Positions 6,863-14,670 of a DNA stretch of 17,893 nt are shown here, in pieces. Position 1 is the first letter of the stretch, and every line of letters begins with the position of its first letter. The notes beneath the pieces are model-generated. The model had not been told where the DNA came from and searched no databases. It saw nothing but the letters and a program-made list of their open reading frames with translations. The DNA is from UBA2561 sp964577275 (GTDB lineage Bacteria > Bacteroidota > Bacteroidia > Cytophagales > Thermoflexibacteraceae). The position numbers were made by a program, and so were the translations under genes. Where the stretch lies: contig CAZNYR010000083.1 of NCBI GenBank assembly GCA_964577275.1, positions 1 to 17,893 of the forward strand. The letters are read 5' to 3'.

Positions 6863-8887
6863 TTATATTTTGGTTTTCAAAATTGCCTGAACTTCCATCA
6901 TGTCATCCCGAAACGCTGCTGCGGCAATAAAGTCCAAATCTTTGGCGGCTTGCTCCATTTGTTTTTTGATATTTTTGAGTTGTTTTTCGAGGTCAGATTT
7001 GCTCGAATTAGCGATGACGGGGTCATCAGAAATCGTCATTTTTTCGGGTTCAAAATACACTTTTTGCCCTTTGTATTTGGCATCCGAAGCCTGTGTTTGT
7101 GCCATGATTTCGTCTGTCGATTTTTGGATAGTTTTAGGCGTAATCCCGTGATTTTCATTGTATTGCTGTTGTATTTTTCGCCGTCTTTGGGTTTCGCTGA
7201 TGGCGGTTTTCATGGAGTCCGTCATTTTATCGGCATACATCAAAACCTTGCCTTCGGTATTCCGTGCTGCTCGCCCGATGGTCTGCACCAACGAACGAGT
7301 ATTTCGCAAGAATCCCTCTTTGTCCGCATCCATAATCGCCACCAAAGCCACTTCGGGCAAGTCCAGTCCTTCACGCAATAAATTGACACCGACCAAGACA
7401 TCAAAAATACCCAGACGCAATTCGCGCAAAATTTCGACCCGCTCCAAACTCTTGACCTCCGAATGAATGTATCGTGTTTTGATGTTCAAATTTTCGAGAT
7501 ATTTGGTCAATTCTTCCGCCATTCTTTTGGTCAAAGTCGTAATCAAAATCCGATGTTTTAGTTCGATAGTTTTATCAATTTCGTCCAATAAATCATCAAT
7601 CTGGTTCAGGGTCGGACGCACTTCTATCACGGGGTCAAGCAAGCCTGTGGGACGGATAATCTGCTCGACAATCACGCCTTCGCATTCCCGCAATTCGTAG
7701 TCGGCGGGCGTGGCACTGACATAAATCGTTTGGTAGGTTATTGATTCAAATTCTTCAAATTTCAAGGGACGGTTATCCATCGCCGAAGGCAATCGAAATC
7801 CATGTTCTACTAATGCCGTTTTTCGGGAACGGTCGCCACCCCACATCGCCCGAACTTGCGGAATGGTCGCATGACTTTCGTCAATAATCATCAGATAATC
7901 CTCTGGGAAATAGTCCAATAGACAAAACGGACGAGTTCCCGGTTTGCGGTTATCAAAATATCGGGAGTAATTTTCGATGCCCGAACAATAGCCCAATTCT
8001 CGCATCATTTCCAAGTCAAATTCGGTGCGTTCTTTGATGCGTTTTGCTTCCAAAAATTGCCCTTCAGACTCGAAGAGCCGAACTTGTTTCATCATATCAT
8101 CCTGAATCTGATGGATAGAACGATTCAGCGTATCGCGTCCCGTAACGAACAGGTTGGCAGGAAAAATCGTAACGGCGGTTTCATCCGTAATTCGAGTGCC
8201 AGATGCAGGGTCAATGCGCTGAATGGCATCAATCGTATCGCCCCAAAACAAAATGCGATACGCAAAATCGGCATAAGCAGGAAAAATATCAACCGTATCG
8301 CCTTTGACCCGAAAAGTACCTCGTGTAAATTCCACTTCGGTACGCTGATAAATAATTTCGACCAAAGACATGAGAAAAGGCGCAATCGGGATGCGGTCGC
8401 CTACTTTTATCGGAATGACCATCTCGGCGTATTCTTGGGGGTTTCCCATCCCATAAATACATGATACTGAAGCAACTACAATCACATCTCTGCGCCCTGA
8501 CATTAACGAAGAGGTCGTGTGCAAACGCAATTTTTCGATTTCATCATTAATCATTAAATCTTTTTCGATGAAGGTATCGGTCGTGGCGATATAGGCTTCG
8601 GGCTGATAATAATCGTAGTACGAAATGAAATATTCGACAGCATTTTCAGGAAAAAATTGTTTGAATTCGCCATAAAGTTGGGCGGCTAAGGTTTTGTTAT
8701 GCGCCAAAATCAAAGTGGGACGCTTCAGCTGGGCAATGACATTGGCTATCGTAAACGTTTTGCCTGACCCCGTAACGCCGAGCAGGGTTTGGGCTTTTTC
8801 GCCATCATTTATGCCCTGAACCAGTTGCCGAATGGCTTGCGGTTGGTCGCCTGTCGGTACAAATTCGGAAGTTAATTGGTAATCCAT
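6863..8887 (-). CDS. uvrB: Excinuclease ABC subunit B
   Basis: DNA damage-verification helicase of nucleotide excision repair. UvrA loads it, and it recruits UvrC for incision. It has 674 residues, full length for the family. Walker A GVTGSGKT is at 37-44, and the damage-probing beta-hairpin segment YYDYYQPEAY follows near 91-100. The helicase motif II equivalent is IIDESHAT, motif VI QTIGRAARN, and the C-terminal UVR (UvrC-binding) helix pair runs about 630-665 (LEKQMEQA-type heptads, FIAAAAFRDD). The start MDYQLTSEFVPTGDQPQAI is the family's usual N-terminus. A -7 promoter element lies 41 nt upstream. The SUI1-type gene follows in the same direction. Confidence 0.98.
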   Translation of the reverse strand: MDYQLTSEFVPTGDQPQAIRQLVQGINDGEKAQTLLGVTGSGKTFTIANVIAQLKRPTLILAHNKTLAAQLYGEFKQFFPENAVEYFISYYDYYQPEAYIATTDTFIEKDLMINDEIEKLRLHTTSSLMSGRRDVIVVASVSCIYGMGNPQEYAEMVIPIKVGDRIPIAPFLMSLVEIIYQRTEVEFTRGTFRVKGDTVDIFPAYADFAYRILFWGDTIDAIQRIDPASGTRITDETAVTIFPANLFVTGRDTLNRSIHQIQDDMMKQVRLFESEGQFLEAKRIKERTEFDLEMMRELGYCSGIENYSRYFDNRKPGTRPFCLLDYFPEDYLMIIDESHATIPQVRAMWGGDRSRKTALVEHGFRLPSAMDNRPLKFEEFESITYQTIYVSATPADYELRECEGVIVEQIIRPTGLLDPVIEVRPTLNQIDDLLDEIDKTIELKHRILITTLTKRMAEELTKYLENLNIKTRYIHSEVKSLERVEILRELRLGIFDVLVGVNLLREGLDLPEVALVAIMDADKEGFLRNTRSLVQTIGRAARNTEGKVLMYADKMTDSMKTAISETQRRRKIQQQYNENHGITPKTIQKSTDEIMAQTQASDAKYKGQKVYFEPEKMTISDDPVIANSSKSDLEKQLKNIKKQMEQAAKDLDFIAAAAFRDDMMEVQAILKTKI

Positions 8888-8928
8888 ACAATCAAAAGTT
8901 AGTCCTTGCAGTCATCACAAAATCATTC

Positions 8929-8936
8929 CAAATGTA
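8929..8936 (-). promoter_or_regulatory. -7 promoter element of uvrB
   Basis: TACATTTG on the minus strand (8936-8929), identical to the rnr -7 element, ends 41 nt before the uvrB ATG. A TTTG lies further upstream (8964-8961), but its 24-nt spacer is slightly long. No LexA-type or other damage box was recognised nearby. Confidence 0.4.
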
Positions 8937-9041
8937 ACCGAAATTTTTGAAAAATGACTACAAATATTGTCAATCAATGAACGCACGCTACCAAGCAAAT
9001 TTGAGTGCCGTTGGTGGTGTTCTCAACTTTTCATCACAACT

Positions 9042-9069
9042 TTTGAAATGAAATGTGGATATATTTTTG
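9042..9069 (+). promoter_or_regulatory. Candidate argH promoter
   Basis: TTTG (9042-9045) and TATTTTTG (9062-9069) with a 16-nt spacer match the -33/-7 pattern. The leader to the argH ATG would be about 115 nt. The uvrB-argH spacer (8888-9189, 302 nt) is otherwise without recognisable genes; open frames there (8967-9152 and its complement) lack protein-like composition. Confidence 0.3.
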
Positions 9070-9189
9070 CGCTGATGTTTTCGCACATTTTTTACGAACT
9101 TTGTGGGCGCAACCACCGAAAATATACCCATTTTTGGCGAAAAACCACATAATTGAATACCAATTCCCTCAAAATAAAACGTGAAAAAC

Positions 9190-10518
9190 ATGAAACTTTG
9201 GCAAAAAGATTACCAAGTCGAGAATATTATCGAGCGATTTACCGTAGGCAAAGACCGAGAACTGGATATGTATCTGGCTGATTTTGATGTACTTGGCTCT
9301 TTGGCACACACACAAATGCTCCAAAGCATCGGACTTTTGAGCGCATCAGAACTCGCTGATTTACAAGTCGAACTCAAACATATTTATCAAAAAATGCAAG
9401 AGGGACAATTTGAAATTCAGGAAGGAGTAGAGGATGTGCATTCGCAGGTGGAGCTACTTTTGACCGAAAAATTAGGCGATACAGGAAAAAAAATCCATTC
9501 GGGACGTTCTCGAAATGACCAAGTGATGGTCGATTTGAAATTGTATTTGCGGCATACTATCCGAAAATTAGTAGGAGAAATCAAAGAATTTTTTGAATTA
9601 TTACTGGATTTGAGTAAAAAATATCAAACCGTTTTGATGCCCGGTTATACGCATACTCAAATTGCGATGCCCTCTTCTTTTGGGCTGTGGTTTGGGGCAT
9701 ATGCCGAAAGTTTGGTCGATGATATTTTGTTGTTCCAATCGGCGTATCGGGTTGTGAATCAGAACCCTTTGGGGTCGGCGGCTGGATATGGCTCGTCATT
9801 TCCCCTGAATCGGCAAATGACCACCGATTTATTGGGTTTTGAAAGCATGAATTACAATTCGATTTATGCACAAATGGGGCGTGGAAAATCCGAGAAAACG
9901 GTAGCTTATGCGGTAGCTGGCGTGGCTTCAACCTTAGGAAAGTTGGCAACGGATGTTTGTCTGTTTATGTCGCAAAATATGAATTTTTTAACTTTTCCAG
10001 ATGAACTGACCACAGGTTCGAGCATTATGCCACACAAAAAAAATCCGGATGTCTTTGAGCTGATGCGCGCCAGATGCAATCGTTTGCAATCACTTCCCAA
10101 TGAAATTACATTGATTTTGACGAACCTAATTTCGGGCTATCACCGTGATTTACAGCTTATTAAAGAAAATATTATTCCCGCCTTACACGAAATTTCGGAT
10201 TGTTTGTCGGTTGCAAAATTTACCTTATCCCAAATTATTGTTCACGAAAATATTTTGGAGGATGATAAATATCAGTATTTATTTAGTGTCGAATCGGTAA
10301 ATAAGGAAGTATTAAATGGTGTAAGTTTTCGGGATGCGTATCGAAAAATTGGTCAAGAAATTGCCAATCAAACCTATCAAGCGGATAAAGAAATTAATCA
10401 CACGCACGAAGGAAGTTTAGGCAATTTGTGCCATGATAAAATTGAGCAACGTTTTCATCGGCTCATCGCCGAATTTGAGTTTGAAAAAATGGATAAAATC
10501 TATGATTTATTGAAATAA
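9190..10518 (+). CDS. argH: Argininosuccinate lyase
   Basis: Cleaves argininosuccinate to arginine and fumarate, the last step of arginine synthesis. It has 442 residues and belongs to the fumarase/aspartase superfamily. Conserved blocks are HSGRSRNDQVMVDLKLYLR near residue 100, GYTHTQIAMPSS near 155 (catalytic histidine region), and the superfamily signature GSSIMPHKKNPD at 276-287 with the flexible-loop serines. A GTG three codons earlier (9181) is also in frame, but the ATG at 9190 begins MKLWQKDY, the usual family N-terminus. No other arg gene is adjacent, so the pathway genes are dispersed or lie outside the window. Transcribed alone in the direction of the LRR gene, 231 nt away. Confidence 0.96.
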   Translation: MKLWQKDYQVENIIERFTVGKDRELDMYLADFDVLGSLAHTQMLQSIGLLSASELADLQVELKHIYQKMQEGQFEIQEGVEDVHSQVELLLTEKLGDTGKKIHSGRSRNDQVMVDLKLYLRHTIRKLVGEIKEFFELLLDLSKKYQTVLMPGYTHTQIAMPSSFGLWFGAYAESLVDDILLFQSAYRVVNQNPLGSAAGYGSSFPLNRQMTTDLLGFESMNYNSIYAQMGRGKSEKTVAYAVAGVASTLGKLATDVCLFMSQNMNFLTFPDELTTGSSIMPHKKNPDVFELMRARCNRLQSLPNEITLILTNLISGYHRDLQLIKENIIPALHEISDCLSVAKFTLSQIIVHENILEDDKYQYLFSVESVNKEVLNGVSFRDAYRKIGQEIANQTYQADKEINHTHEGSLGNLCHDKIEQRFHRLIAEFEFEKMDKIYDLLK

Positions 10519-10703
10519 AAACAGAAAGGAAAGCCGTATCTATGCGTCATCAAAGCACGACAATTTCATGAATTTAAGGTATTGATTTAGAGTGATTTAA
10601 TTTGATTTTTGGACGAGAAATCATACGGTATGGTTTTTCTTAAAATTTATCAAAAATAGATAAATCTTTCGTACAAAAATTTTACGAAACGGTGATTTTC
10701 GCT

Positions 10704-10711
10704 TAAATTTG
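10704..10711 (+). promoter_or_regulatory. -7 promoter element of the LRR gene
   Basis: TAAATTTG fully matches TAnnTTTG and ends 38 nt before the ATG at 10750. No -33 TTG is visible at the right distance. It indicates that the LRR gene has its own promoter rather than depending on argH read-through. Confidence 0.4.
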
Positions 10712-10749
10712 TCATGCCTTAATTATCAAGGAAATAAAACGAACATACA

Positions 10750-11481
10750 ATGAAAACTCCTTTTTTGGTTTTACTTTTCGCTGGATTTCTCCTGACTACT
10801 TCTTACGCACAAATCGAAGTCCAAACCCAAACCCTCGAAGCGATTCCCTTGACTATGCGCCAACAAAACGACCCATCGCTCCAAGAATTATTACGTCATC
10901 CCGAATCGGCGTTTCGATTTCGTTATGCTCGACAGGCTATGAGCCTGCCCGATGACATCTGGAAACTGACGCGGTTGCGGTATTTGTATCTGGACAACAA
11001 TCAGTTAGAATCATTGCCACCCCAAATGAGTGCCTTGCAAGAGCTGGCAGTTTTGTCGTTGGAACAGAACCGATTTTATGATTTTCCGATGACCTTGTTG
11101 GCGATGAAAAATCTGATTTCGTTGGATATGCAAAAAAATAATTTGCAAAAATTGCCTGAAGAAATAGGGCAGATGGTCAATTTGCAAGAATTGAATTTGG
11201 AAAAAAATATGCTCAAAACTTTGCCCGAAGACATCGGCAAACTTGTCGCCTTGGGTGAACTAAATCTGGCAGATAATCGGATGGAACGGCTGCCCGCCAG
11301 CATCGGAAAATTGAAAAATTTATATTCATTGAACTTGAGTAACAATAAATTAACCAGATTACCGCCCGAATTGGGTGCGCTGACCAAATTATTAGAATTG
11401 GATTTGAGTGGAAATACAATTTCTCCTGCCGACCAAGAAATACTCAAGAAAAAATTGCCATATACCAGTATTCATTTTTAG
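10750..11481 (+). CDS. Secreted leucine-rich-repeat protein
   Basis: 243 residues. A signal peptide occupies 1-20 (MKTP, hydrophobic core 5-15, cut after SYA-20). A short region 21-65 is followed by seven LRR units of exactly 23 residues each, from 66 to 226, following LPxxIGxLxxLxxLxLxxNxLxx, as in LPEDIGKLVALGELNLADNR. The consensus is of the plant/bacterial 'IGxLxxL' type. After the last repeat comes a short capping helix. Such proteins bind other proteins; no enzymatic domain is visible. No C-terminal sorting domain is seen, so it is probably periplasmic or surface-associated through another route. It is 89 nt upstream of hemB with a hairpin between. Confidence 0.88.
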   Translation: MKTPFLVLLFAGFLLTTSYAQIEVQTQTLEAIPLTMRQQNDPSLQELLRHPESAFRFRYARQAMSLPDDIWKLTRLRYLYLDNNQLESLPPQMSALQELAVLSLEQNRFYDFPMTLLAMKNLISLDMQKNNLQKLPEEIGQMVNLQELNLEKNMLKTLPEDIGKLVALGELNLADNRMERLPASIGKLKNLYSLNLSNNKLTRLPPELGALTKLLELDLSGNTISPADQEILKKKLPYTSIHF

Positions 11482-11510
11482 AAATGTCATAAAAAAAGTA
11501 AGTTATTTTG

Positions 11511-11550
11511 ACCCTCATCAGCTTCAAAATTGAATGAGGGTTCAATTTTT
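11511..11550 (+). terminator. Hairpin plus T-run between the LRR gene and hemB
   Basis: ACCCTCAT (11511-11518) and ATGAGGGT (11534-11541) form a perfect 8-bp stem with a 15-nt loop, followed by TCAATTTTT (11542-11550). It fits an intrinsic terminator for the LRR gene. It ends only 20 nt before the hemB ATG, so it could also act in the hemB leader. No clean TAnnTTTG element for hemB was found in the 89-nt gap. Confidence 0.5.
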
Positions 11551-11570
11551 GACCAAATTTAGAAACCAAA

Positions 11571-12557
11571 ATGAATCATAACATGATGCTCAAACGCCCC
11601 AGACGCAACCGTAAATCTGCCCCTATTCGGGCGATGCTCCAAGAAACGCATTTATCGCCCGCACATCTAATATTTCCACTTTTTGTTACGGAAGGCGAAA
11701 ATATCAAAACGCCCATTGCTTCGATGCCTAATATGTATCGCCGTTCGTTGGATATACTTCTGGACGAAATTGCTGAATGTCAGGAACTTGGGATTCATAC
11801 GTTTGCGATTTTTCCGCACCTCGAAGAGCATCTCAAAAATAAAACGGGAACAGAAAGTTTGAATCCTGAAGGCTTGTATATCAGGACATTACGCACGATA
11901 AAAGCACAATTTCCCGAAGTTTGTTTGATGACCGATGTGGCACTCGACCCGTACAGTTCGGATGGACATGATGGCATTGTTAGAAATGGTAAAATCCTAA
12001 ATGATGAAACACTTGAAGTATTAGGAGCAATGGCATTGGCGCAAGCTCAGGCGGGTGCGGATATGATTGGTCCGTCAGATATGATGGATGGACGAGTAAA
12101 ATATATTCGTCAAATACTTGATAATCAAGGTTTTACGGATGTTTCTATTATGTCTTATACCGCCAAATATGCCAGTGCGTTTTATGGTCCTTTTCGAGAT
12201 GCGTTGGATTCTGCACCCAAATCAGGCGATAAAAAAACATATCAAATGAATCCGGCTAATCAACGAGAGGCACTTATCGAGGCGCAAGCCGACACCGAGG
12301 AAGGTGCTGATTTTCTGATGGTTAAGCCTGCCCTGGCGTATTTGGATGTGATTCAGGTTTTGCACCAAAATTGTGATTTGCCGATTGCTGCCTACAACGT
12401 AAGTGGCGAATACGCTATGCTCAAAGCTGCCGCCGAAAAAGGGTGGTTAGATGGTGAAAAAACCATGCAAGAAATATTGCTCAGCATCAGACGGGCGGGC
12501 GCAAGTTGTATTTTGACGTATTTTGCCAAAGAATTTGCACAAATTTATGAACAATAA
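11571..12557 (+). CDS. hemB: Delta-aminolevulinic acid dehydratase (porphobilinogen synthase)
   Basis: Condenses two molecules of 5-aminolevulinate to porphobilinogen in tetrapyrrole/haem synthesis. It has 328 residues. The two Schiff-base lysines are K199 (SYTAKYAS) and K252 (MVKPALAYLD). The metal-binding segment is DVALDPYSSDGHDG (122-135), with aspartates where zinc-dependent enzymes have cysteines, so this is the Mg-dependent, non-zinc type. The phosphate-like loop and the C-terminal YFAKEFAQIYE are typical. ATG codons at 11571, 11583 and 11586 are all in frame; 11571 is given as the first, but the later ones would yield M(M)LKRPRRNR, close to many homologues. It converges on pyrB with a palindrome between. 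Confidence 0.95.
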   Translation: MNHNMMLKRPRRNRKSAPIRAMLQETHLSPAHLIFPLFVTEGENIKTPIASMPNMYRRSLDILLDEIAECQELGIHTFAIFPHLEEHLKNKTGTESLNPEGLYIRTLRTIKAQFPEVCLMTDVALDPYSSDGHDGIVRNGKILNDETLEVLGAMALAQAQAGADMIGPSDMMDGRVKYIRQILDNQGFTDVSIMSYTAKYASAFYGPFRDALDSAPKSGDKKTYQMNPANQREALIEAQADTEEGADFLMVKPALAYLDVIQVLHQNCDLPIAAYNVSGEYAMLKAAAEKGWLDGEKTMQEILLSIRRAGASCILTYFAKEFAQIYEQ

Positions 12558-12571
12558 ATCTGTGTAATAGT

Positions 12572-12604
12572 AAACTTGCCAAAGTTTTAAAACTTGGCAA
12601 GTTT
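12572..12604. terminator. Bidirectional terminator palindrome between hemB and pyrB
   Basis: The left arm AAACTTGCCAAAGTTTT (12572-12588) and right arm AAAACTTGGCAAGTTT (12589-12604) are reverse complements except for one extra A. The outer stem AAACTTGCCAA/TTGGCAAGTTT is perfect, and each strand ends in a T-run. It serves both the rightward hemB (ends 12557) and the leftward pyrB (ends 12637). It is unrelated in sequence to the palindromes at 3784 and 16982. Confidence 0.6.
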
Positions 12605-12636
12605 CAGGGTTAAGAATTGATATGATTTAACAAAAA

Positions 12637-13566
12637 TTATCGAATTTGTTGTGCCAAAAGATACAAAACTGCCATCCGAACTGCTACGCCATTTTCCACT
12701 TGGTCTAAAATGATAGCGTGTTCAGAATCAGCAACATCGCTGGTCAGTTCTACGCCTCGATTAATCGGACCAGGGTGCATGATTACAATTTTTTTATTTA
12801 ATTGGTCTAATCGTTCTTTATTCACCCCAAAATAAAGTGCATATTCTCGTAGCGAAGGAAAGTTTCGGGACTTCTGGCGTTCTAACTGAATACGCAAAAC
12901 ATTCGCCACATCACACCATGCCAAAGCCTTCTGAATATCCGAAAAAACTTGTACGCCCAGTTGATTTAAGTATTTGGGTATCAGCGTTAAAGGACCACAC
13001 ACAGCCACATCTGCGCCTTGTTTTTGGAGGGCAAAAATATTGGATAATGCAACTCTTGAATGTGAAATATCGCCAATAATTGCTACTTTTTTCCCAGCCA
13101 CTTCGCCCAGTTTTTCCCGAATCGAAAATGAATCCAAAAGGGCTTGTGTGGGGTGTTCGTGCGTGCCATCGCCAGCATTGACGATGCGTGCGTTAATGTG
13201 TTTGGCTAAAAAATGAGGCGCACCCACCGAAGCATGTCGCATGACAATCATATCGACTTTCATCGCCAAAATATTATTGACCGTATCGAGCAAAGTTTCG
13301 CCCTTTTTGACCGATGACGAGCCAGCCGAAAAACTAATTGTATCGGCGGAGAGGCGTTTTTCTGCCAATTCAAACGAAAGTCGGGTACGGGTAGAATTTT
13401 CAAAAAAAATGTTCGCAATCGTAATGTCTCGCAAAGACGGGACTTTTTTGATGGAACGACTCAAAACCTCCTTAAAATGGTCGGCGGTTTCAAAAATCAA
13501 ATGAATATCTTCGGGAGCTAAATCCTTGATTCCCAAAAGGTTTTGTATTGTCAGTTGGGTCGTCAT
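12637..13566 (-). CDS. pyrB: Aspartate carbamoyltransferase catalytic subunit
   Basis: Transfers the carbamoyl group from carbamoyl phosphate to aspartate, the committed step of pyrimidine synthesis. It has 309 residues, the normal length. The carbamoyl-phosphate loop STRTR is at 58-62 (FFENSTRTRLSFE). Further family blocks are RHASVGAPH near 110-118, HPTQALLDSFSIRE near 137-150, IIGDISHSRVALSN, and the aspartate-domain MHPGPINRGVE. No regulatory pyrI is adjacent. The ATG (13566-13564) directly follows the TAA stop of the upstream nuclease gene with no spacer (GCATAAATGACG), so pyrB has no room for its own leader and must be transcribed through the nuclease genes or from within them. The downstream end faces hemB. 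Confidence 0.97.
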   Translation of the reverse strand: MTTQLTIQNLLGIKDLAPEDIHLIFETADHFKEVLSRSIKKVPSLRDITIANIFFENSTRTRLSFELAEKRLSADTISFSAGSSSVKKGETLLDTVNNILAMKVDMIVMRHASVGAPHFLAKHINARIVNAGDGTHEHPTQALLDSFSIREKLGEVAGKKVAIIGDISHSRVALSNIFALQKQGADVAVCGPLTLIPKYLNQLGVQVFSDIQKALAWCDVANVLRIQLERQKSRNFPSLREYALYFGVNKERLDQLNKKIVIMHPGPINRGVELTSDVADSEHAIILDQVENGVAVRMAVLYLLAQQIR

Positions 13567-13575
13567 TTATGCGTT
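13565..13575. repeat. 11-bp direct repeat, pyrB side of the nuclease block
   Basis: ATTTATGCGTT occurs here, over the pyrB start codon and the stop of the proximal nuclease gene, and again at 14671-14681 just before the start of the distal nuclease gene. The two copies bracket the whole nuclease block (13576-14670). The pattern fits a target-site or recombination duplication made when the block entered the pyrB leader. Confidence 0.55.
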
Positions 13576-14439
13576 ATCTTTATTTATGGTATCTAAATTT
13601 TCTTTAATTTTTTCGATTTCTTCCACGCTCAAACCTGTTAATTTTTGAATTAAAGAAATTTCTAATCCTTCTTCTATTGCATTTTTGGCGATATTTTTTT
13701 TAGATTCATCCATACCTTCCATGCGTGCGGTTTCCTTGACTGCCTTTTCGATTCTGAGATTATCCTGATGACGTTCGTAGATTTTACGTTCGTGTTCAGA
13801 CATCGCCAAGACTTGCAATTTTTCGGCGGCTTCGGGGAGTCCTTTCGCCCTAAAATTCGGTTTGATTTCGCTATTTTTCAGGAAATAAATCCATTCGTCT
13901 AAAGTATCTTTGGCGACATCATCAAAATTATTAATTTTAAGAATGTAATATTTGGGAAAAATATCGGCAACGTGCTGAATGTCAAAGGTTTGTTTCTGGT
14001 GAATCGAAGGGGTTAATCGTTCGTGATTGTGAATGCCGTAAAATCCGCCTCGATATTCATAGACATAATCGTGTCCTTGTCCGAGTCCAAAATAGACAAT
14101 ATTAATGGAAAATACTTTTTTGATTTTGCCGTAAGAATCGCCTTGTTTGATGTATTGCGTGATGAGTTTAGAAGCGCCGTATAGCATTCGATGGAAATAA
14201 TCGACTTCGGGTTCATTTTGAACTTCGACCAACATCAATTCATTTTGTTTTGATTTGACCAAAATATCGACACGATTAAATTTATCTTTGGGGACTTCTT
14301 GGTTTGATTCGCTTTCCAAAATCTCCAAGATGGTTACGTCCAACTTCAAAAGTTCGGTCAAAAATCCTTCTAAAATGCCGAAATTGGCTTTGTGTCGCAA
14401 TAATTTTTTAATTGCCCAATCAAATTGTACTAATTCCAT
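13567..14439 (-). CDS. Rpn-family PD-(D/E)XK nuclease / putative transposase (proximal copy)
   Basis: A 290-residue protein of the Rpn / PDDEXK_2 group (recombination-promoting nuclease, often labelled putative transposase). The N-terminal endonuclease core shows the spaced catalytic residues D58 (NRVDILV) and E72-x-Q74 (LMLVEVQNE), an ExQ variant usual for this group. It is followed by the conserved YFHRMLYGASKLITQYIKQGDSY segment in two parts (81-92 and 93-103). The C-terminal third (about 205-290) is a helical tail with SLIQKLTGLSVEEIEKIK. E. coli Rpn proteins are DNA endonucleases with antiphage and recombination effects; that this one acts likewise is inferred. Its start is 3 nt after the stop of the distal copy and its stop abuts pyrB. 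The last residues (DNA, stop) overlap the 11-bp direct repeat. Confidence 0.85.
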   Translation of the reverse strand: MELVQFDWAIKKLLRHKANFGILEGFLTELLKLDVTILEILESESNQEVPKDKFNRVDILVKSKQNELMLVEVQNEPEVDYFHRMLYGASKLITQYIKQGDSYGKIKKVFSINIVYFGLGQGHDYVYEYRGGFYGIHNHERLTPSIHQKQTFDIQHVADIFPKYYILKINNFDDVAKDTLDEWIYFLKNSEIKPNFRAKGLPEAAEKLQVLAMSEHERKIYERHQDNLRIEKAVKETARMEGMDESKKNIAKNAIEEGLEISLIQKLTGLSVEEIEKIKENLDTINKDNA

Positions 14440-14442
14440 GAC

Positions 14443-14667
14443 TTACCGTTTTGATTTGATTTTTTCGATTTCTTCCACGCTCAAACCTGTTAATTTTTGA
14501 ATTAAAGAAATTTNNNNNNNNNNNNNNNNNNNNNNNNNNNNNNNNNNNNNNNNNNNNNNNNNNNNNNNNNNNNNNNNNNNNNNNNNNNNNNNNNNNNNNN
14601 NNNNNNNNNNNNNGGCTTTGTGTCGCAATAATTTTTTAATTGCCCAATCAAATTGTACTAATTCCAT
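14443..14667 (-). CDS. Second Rpn-family nuclease gene (distal copy), interrupted by the assembly gap
   Basis: Only the two ends are sequenced. The first 18 codons (MELVQFDWAIKKLLRHKA) and the segment ISLIQKLTGLSVEEIEKIK are identical in DNA to the proximal copy. After EIEKIK the tail differs: SKR and stop here, against ENLDTINKDNA in the proximal copy. The 100 Ns are a placeholder. If the missing part equals that of the proximal copy (724 nt), the gene would be 849 nt and encode 282 residues in frame, since 724 and 100 leave the same remainder modulo 3. A -7 promoter element lies 36 nt upstream. It would be first in a transcript with the proximal copy and pyrB. Whether it is intact cannot be seen. 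Confidence 0.65.
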   Translation of the reverse strand: MELVQFDWAIKKLLRHKAXXXXXXXXXXXXXXXXXXXXXXXXXXXXXXXXXXISLIQKLTGLSVEEIEKIKSKR

Positions 14668-14668
14668 G
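14459..14668. repeat. 55-bp identities to the neighbouring copy on both sides of the gap
   Basis: Bases 14459-14513 are identical to 13607-13661, and bases 14614-14668 are identical to 14386-14440. Each match is exactly 55 bp: it starts or ends at the gap on one side and at the first mismatch on the other. This is how contig ends look when a de Bruijn assembler with k=55 collapses an exact repeat, here implying an 834-bp repeat unit (13607-14440). Confidence 0.8.
14514..14613. other. Assembly gap, 100 N
   Basis: A run of exactly 100 N, the conventional placeholder for a gap of unknown length. It falls inside the distal nuclease copy. The flanking 55-bp identities predict that the true missing sequence is about 724 bp. 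Confidence 0.98.
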
Positions 14669-14670
14669 CT

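Noticed and set aside
9181..9189. GTG start of argH three codons upstream
   Set aside because: The ATG at 9190 gives the typical N-terminus MKLWQKDY; GTG remains possible but is less likely.
8967..9191. Small open frames on both strands in the uvrB-argH spacer
   Set aside because: Overlap each other, lack protein-like composition and occupy the promoter region of both genes.
10645..10665. ATTTATC/GATAAAT hairpin after argH
   Set aside because: Seven AT-rich pairs with no T-run; too weak to call a terminator.
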